Source: Candidatus Colimorpha pelethequi (GTDB lineage: Bacteria; Bacteroidota; Bacteroidia; Bacteroidales; P3). From it: 64,000 nucleotides of DNA. The stretch spans positions 1-64,000 of the forward strand of contig JAGHVO010000036.1 in assembly GCA_018064245.1 (NCBI GenBank), given 5' to 3'. The first letter of the stretch is position 1, and the number at the start of each line of letters is the position of its first letter. Under the pieces are notes generated by a model. The model worked only from the letters and a program-made list of their open reading frames with translations, was not told where the DNA came from and searched no databases. The position numbers and the translations under genes were made by a program. Shown in pieces: positions 60,668 through 64,000 of the stretch.

Positions 60668-61666
60668 TCACTGATTCCTTATCTTATTGCCGAGGATAAA
60701 GCCGAAAATACCCGTCAGGATGATGCCGATGGTCGTTTGGACCACATTCAGCATATCCACAAAGGGAGAGACGTTGCAAATCACCTCCGAGTCCATTCCC
60801 GCCATATTCTTGAGGCTGACGGCAAGCGCTTCGCCATACTCCAGCAATGAAACATTAGAGCAGAACAGCCAAGCGAAAAGAAATACGGTAACGACGTAAG
60901 TAACAACCATTTTCGTCATACTCTCGCCATAGCCGAAGAGCAAATCGGACATTGAATTGGTGAAGATATGCCACACATTCTTCATCTTTCGCTTAAACGG
61001 CACACTATCGTCGAACAATTCGGCAATCATACGCCTACATTCCATTTTTCGACCCTTGACATAGGCCCAGTTGCCGTCGGAAATAAAGCCGCGACCAGTC
61101 CACAACGCGTTGAAATTCTTATAGATTTCCTCCGCTTCGCCCCATCTGTGACTCAAAGCCTCGTCGGGGCTCCATGCCGACTGCGTATTGGAGTCGTTGG
61201 TACGCTCACAAAGGCAATGGTTGTGCCACTCAACCAAGAAGATACGCCAAGCCTTCAAGTCTTGTTGAATAAGTCGCCCATCAACAATATTCTCACGTTT
61301 TATGAATGCCGAATCGCCGAAATAAGTCTTGTTGAGGCTGCAGTTTCGGACTTGGGAATGGTTGAAGAGAATGATTCCATCGAAGAAAGTACGGTAAAAG
61401 TCACAGTTTTCGATAGCCGCATCCTCGAAGGTTCCGTTTTCGATGGTAGCATACCTGAAATCCGTCCAACTCAACTTAGCGCCGCGAAAACGGCATCCAG
61501 AAACGGTAGCCTTCTTAAAGGAAGAAGACCTGATGTCGGCCTTGTCGAAATTACACGACACAAGTTCCGTTTCGGAAAAATCATATCCGTCAAGGATTTT
61601 CCCCGAAAAATCCTTGTTCTCAAGCCGCTGACCCTTAAAAATTTTCTCATCCATAGTTGAAGTCAC
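60668..61666 (-). CDS. Pentapeptide-repeat protein with C-terminal TM/ion-channel-like region
   Basis: CNFDKADIRSSSFKKATVSGCRFRGAKLSWTDFRYATIENGTF; two TM helices, ending GIFGFILGNKIRNQ. Confidence 0.8.
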   Translation of the reverse strand: MTSTMDEKIFKGQRLENKDFSGKILDGYDFSETELVSCNFDKADIRSSSFKKATVSGCRFRGAKLSWTDFRYATIENGTFEDAAIENCDFYRTFFDGIILFNHSQVRNCSLNKTYFGDSAFIKRENIVDGRLIQQDLKAWRIFLVEWHNHCLCERTNDSNTQSAWSPDEALSHRWGEAEEIYKNFNALWTGRGFISDGNWAYVKGRKMECRRMIAELFDDSVPFKRKMKNVWHIFTNSMSDLLFGYGESMTKMVVTYVVTVFLFAWLFCSNVSLLEYGEALAVSLKNMAGMDSEVICNVSPFVDMLNVVQTTIGIILTGIFGFILGNKIRNQ

Positions 61667-61668
61667 TT

Positions 61669-62313
61669 TTAGTCAAACATTACACGAGGATTCATTGTCG
61701 AAGGACTGCGCCACTGGATGCCATGTTTGGCGAGCACAGCCTTCTTGGTGCTCCAGTAAGAAAAACAGAAACCCATTCCTTTAGGTTCATTCTTAAGCAC
61801 ACGGTCGCATTCCAATTCCACCTCATAGATGCAGCGTTCCCAAGCTTCTGACCTCTCGACAGGATCGAACTTGAGCGAAACGCCATACATTCTGCACCAT
61901 TCCTCCATAGAAATTTCAGGATTGAGATAATCCAGCGTTTTCTTGATCTTTTTCTCGTGGATTTCAGCAGAATAGCACCTCTCGAAAGTTTCAGGGGCGC
62001 CTTTATATCCGTCAATATCCATATCTTCAGCAAGATCCTCGTCACTGATAAGCGAGAACAATTCCCGCTGATACTCCATCACTTCCTTGAAAAAACGAGC
62101 GCAATTCCTTTCAGGCATACAGTCCATCATCTTGCCAAGCAGAACGATACGCGTATAAGGAGTCAATTCCCCCTTGACACGCAACGGAAGTTCATCCTTC
62201 ATCAAGGCGAAAGCCTCATGTCCCAACGGGATGTTCTTCCAAAAGGCATTGTAGCTGTCGCTGTTTTCAACCATTTGGGAAAAAATCTTTCCAAGTTTCT
62301 TCAAATTATCCAT
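61669..62313 (-). CDS. Hypothetical protein
   Basis: Intact ORF starting MDNLKKLGKIFSQMVENSD. Confidence 0.6.
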   Translation of the reverse strand: MDNLKKLGKIFSQMVENSDSYNAFWKNIPLGHEAFALMKDELPLRVKGELTPYTRIVLLGKMMDCMPERNCARFFKEVMEYQRELFSLISDEDLAEDMDIDGYKGAPETFERCYSAEIHEKKIKKTLDYLNPEISMEEWCRMYGVSLKFDPVERSEAWERCIYEVELECDRVLKNEPKGMGFCFSYWSTKKAVLAKHGIQWRSPSTMNPRVMFD

Positions 62314-62373
62314 ATTTGTGAATGATGTATTGCTGATTTGAAATCCGTTGTATGGAATTTTCAAGTATGATTT

Positions 62374-63012
62374 TCAGCATGAATAGAGACATCCGACAGT
62401 CTGATGCCAGTCTCGTCCAAGCAACTGTGATTTGCGCAAGAGCAAAAAGAGCATGCCACAATCATAGAAACGAAGGTTCCAATCGTCGTTCTCGTCCACC
62501 TGAAGCAAAGAGACATAGTCATCGTCGTATTCTTCATTAATATCAATTATATATGGTCTTCCCAAGAGTTTGAACCCCTCGTCGCAAGCTCCGCAAAGTT
62601 CAAAATCCAGTTTTTCGGCTGGCATGAAAACCGATTCTCCACTATCATCCCAAAACATCTCGTACGGTTCAAGGTGCTCGCACGATGGGCTATACATCAC
62701 ACGCACGTTCTCGGAAGGCCATTCACCCATCGGAGTGTGCAGCGGACAGTTCAAACCCAGAAAGTAATCCACAGCGGCGAAAAAGTAGAGCATTCCCTCG
62801 TGCGGAAGCAGTCCGTCGGAATCAAGAGCCGCAATGTCCTGACAGCGAATTTGACAGAGGAACGTAAGCGGTTCGTCCCATTCGTCACCATCTTCCCGAC
62901 AATGAACAACAGGATACGGCGACCCTTGGGGCAAGTCGGGCGCGCCCCACCACTTGCTCTGGCCTGTCAGTGAGTCGGAAGTATTTGAAAATATCAGTTT
63001 TATTGAATACAT
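62374..63012 (-). CDS. DUF1963-like protein
   Basis: SKWWGAPDLPQGSPYP ... EPLTFLCQIRCQDIAALDSDGLLPHEGMLYFF. Confidence 0.8.
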   Translation of the reverse strand: MYSIKLIFSNTSDSLTGQSKWWGAPDLPQGSPYPVVHCREDGDEWDEPLTFLCQIRCQDIAALDSDGLLPHEGMLYFFAAVDYFLGLNCPLHTPMGEWPSENVRVMYSPSCEHLEPYEMFWDDSGESVFMPAEKLDFELCGACDEGFKLLGRPYIIDINEEYDDDYVSLLQVDENDDWNLRFYDCGMLFLLLRKSQLLGRDWHQTVGCLYSC

Positions 63013-63120
63013 TGTGTTGTTGAACTGTTGATTTGTTGATTTGTTGATTTGAAGATTGGGAGATTGGGAGATTGGGAGATTGTGAAGGGTACTTTCCTAA
63101 TCACTAGTCACTAATCACTA
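63012..63120 (+). repeat. Composite intergenic repeat, copy 4
   Basis: gttgttgaactgttgatttgttgatttgttgatttgaagattgggagattgggagattgggagattgtGAAGGGTACTTTCCTAATCACTAGTCACTAATCACTA. Confidence 0.75.
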
Positions 63121-63159
63121 TTTAAGGGTTAAATTCTTTTACCTTTAAACTTTTCAATT

Positions 63160-63942
63160 TCAAGCCCATGCGTCGAAACGACCGTCATCATCGGGTTCAT
63201 CGGGACAAGGGGCAAACCCAGTGCCACCCACAACAGCTGCAATAACACTGACATTGTCCCTTGAACCATTTTTCATCGCCCAGTTGGCCAAATCTTCTGC
63301 GGGAGTTTCAGAATTCATCAAGTAATACTCAAGATAATCGCCATTTGCGACATCACTCAATCCGTCAGAACAAATAAGTATGATGTCACCATCTTGCAAG
63401 CGATCGGTTATTTCAGCAACGGCGAGCGTCGTGTAAACTCCGCCTCCAACACAATTGGTTAAAAAACCGTTTTCGTCTTCATCATCAACAGAGAGTTGTT
63501 CTATGATGCCGTCACGGAAAAGATACGTCCTGCTATCGCCTGCATTGATCAGCCAAACCTTGCCACCAAGCCAGACTACCCCCGTAAGCGTGCATCCCAT
63601 CATACGAAACTGGCCTTCATCCTTAGCCACAGCGTTGATTTTAGAACTGATAGAACGAACCGAACGGGTTATGCCTTCAACAAAATCTTCCGCGCTGATG
63701 TCATTCTTGGAAAAACAATCACGCAGATGTTCCAACGTCATTGAACTAGCGACTTCGCCTTTCTCGTGACCACCCATACCGTCAGCGATAAGGAGATAAA
63801 AAGCCGCATCGCCACCAAACTCAACATCAGTTGAAAGTTTTTCGTCGCGAAGCATTACTCCGCCAATGGTAACAATATCTTCGTTTTTCACGCGAACACA
63901 TCCACGATCGCAGATAGCATTAATATTCAGTTTCGTAGCCAT
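63160..63942 (-). CDS. PP2C-family protein phosphatase
   Basis: CDRGCVRVKNEDI; LLIADGMGGHEKGEVAS; LINAGDSRTYLFRDG; LICSDGLSDV. Confidence 0.93.
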   Translation of the reverse strand: MATKLNINAICDRGCVRVKNEDIVTIGGVMLRDEKLSTDVEFGGDAAFYLLIADGMGGHEKGEVASSMTLEHLRDCFSKNDISAEDFVEGITRSVRSISSKINAVAKDEGQFRMMGCTLTGVVWLGGKVWLINAGDSRTYLFRDGIIEQLSVDDEDENGFLTNCVGGGVYTTLAVAEITDRLQDGDIILICSDGLSDVANGDYLEYYLMNSETPAEDLANWAMKNGSRDNVSVIAAVVGGTGFAPCPDEPDDDGRFDAWA

Positions 63943-64000
63943 CGGTTTATAGTTCCATTCTTCAGTTTTGAGAAATCACTAATACTCCTCCGAGCGCGAT

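Overview
The window looks like a Bacteroidota (Bacteroidales/Prevotella-like) chromosome segment. Support comes from TAnnTTTG promoter boxes, a BatABCDE aerotolerance operon, an SSS-family symporter, a BtuB/BtuG-like locus and DUF4831-type lipoproteins. Most of it is ordinary core genome: Bat operon, pepD, gpsA, ferredoxin, purE, comEC, serS, HU-like, tRNA-Leu(CAA), prs, rplY, era, rnz, secA, a cobalamin riboswitch with btuB and a btuG-like gene, rlmH, ftsE-like, and trkA with two trkH. About 49.3-57.9 kb is a visibly AT-rich accessory/defence island. It holds (i) an AAA_21-type ATPase with a DUF4276/TOPRIM-like partner, (ii) a ParA-like ATPase overlapping a HEPN-domain gene with an RNRIAH (Rx4H) motif, (iii) a single-chain N6-methylase with a nuclease-like N-terminus and a target-recognition-like C-terminus, and (iv) several gene relics: an HsdS C-terminus, a DUF1016-like N-terminus, an AAA_14/DUF4143-like fragment, an AlbA_2/RecG-like C-terminus and repeated Bro-N-like fragments. 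The ParA-HEPN pair is the best candidate for an under-described system. Separately, many intergenic spacers carry dispersed composite low-complexity repeats with a shared architecture. A second (CTTGAC)n family also lies in frame inside the start of the TonB receptor gene. All calls are by reading the sequence; no database search was run.
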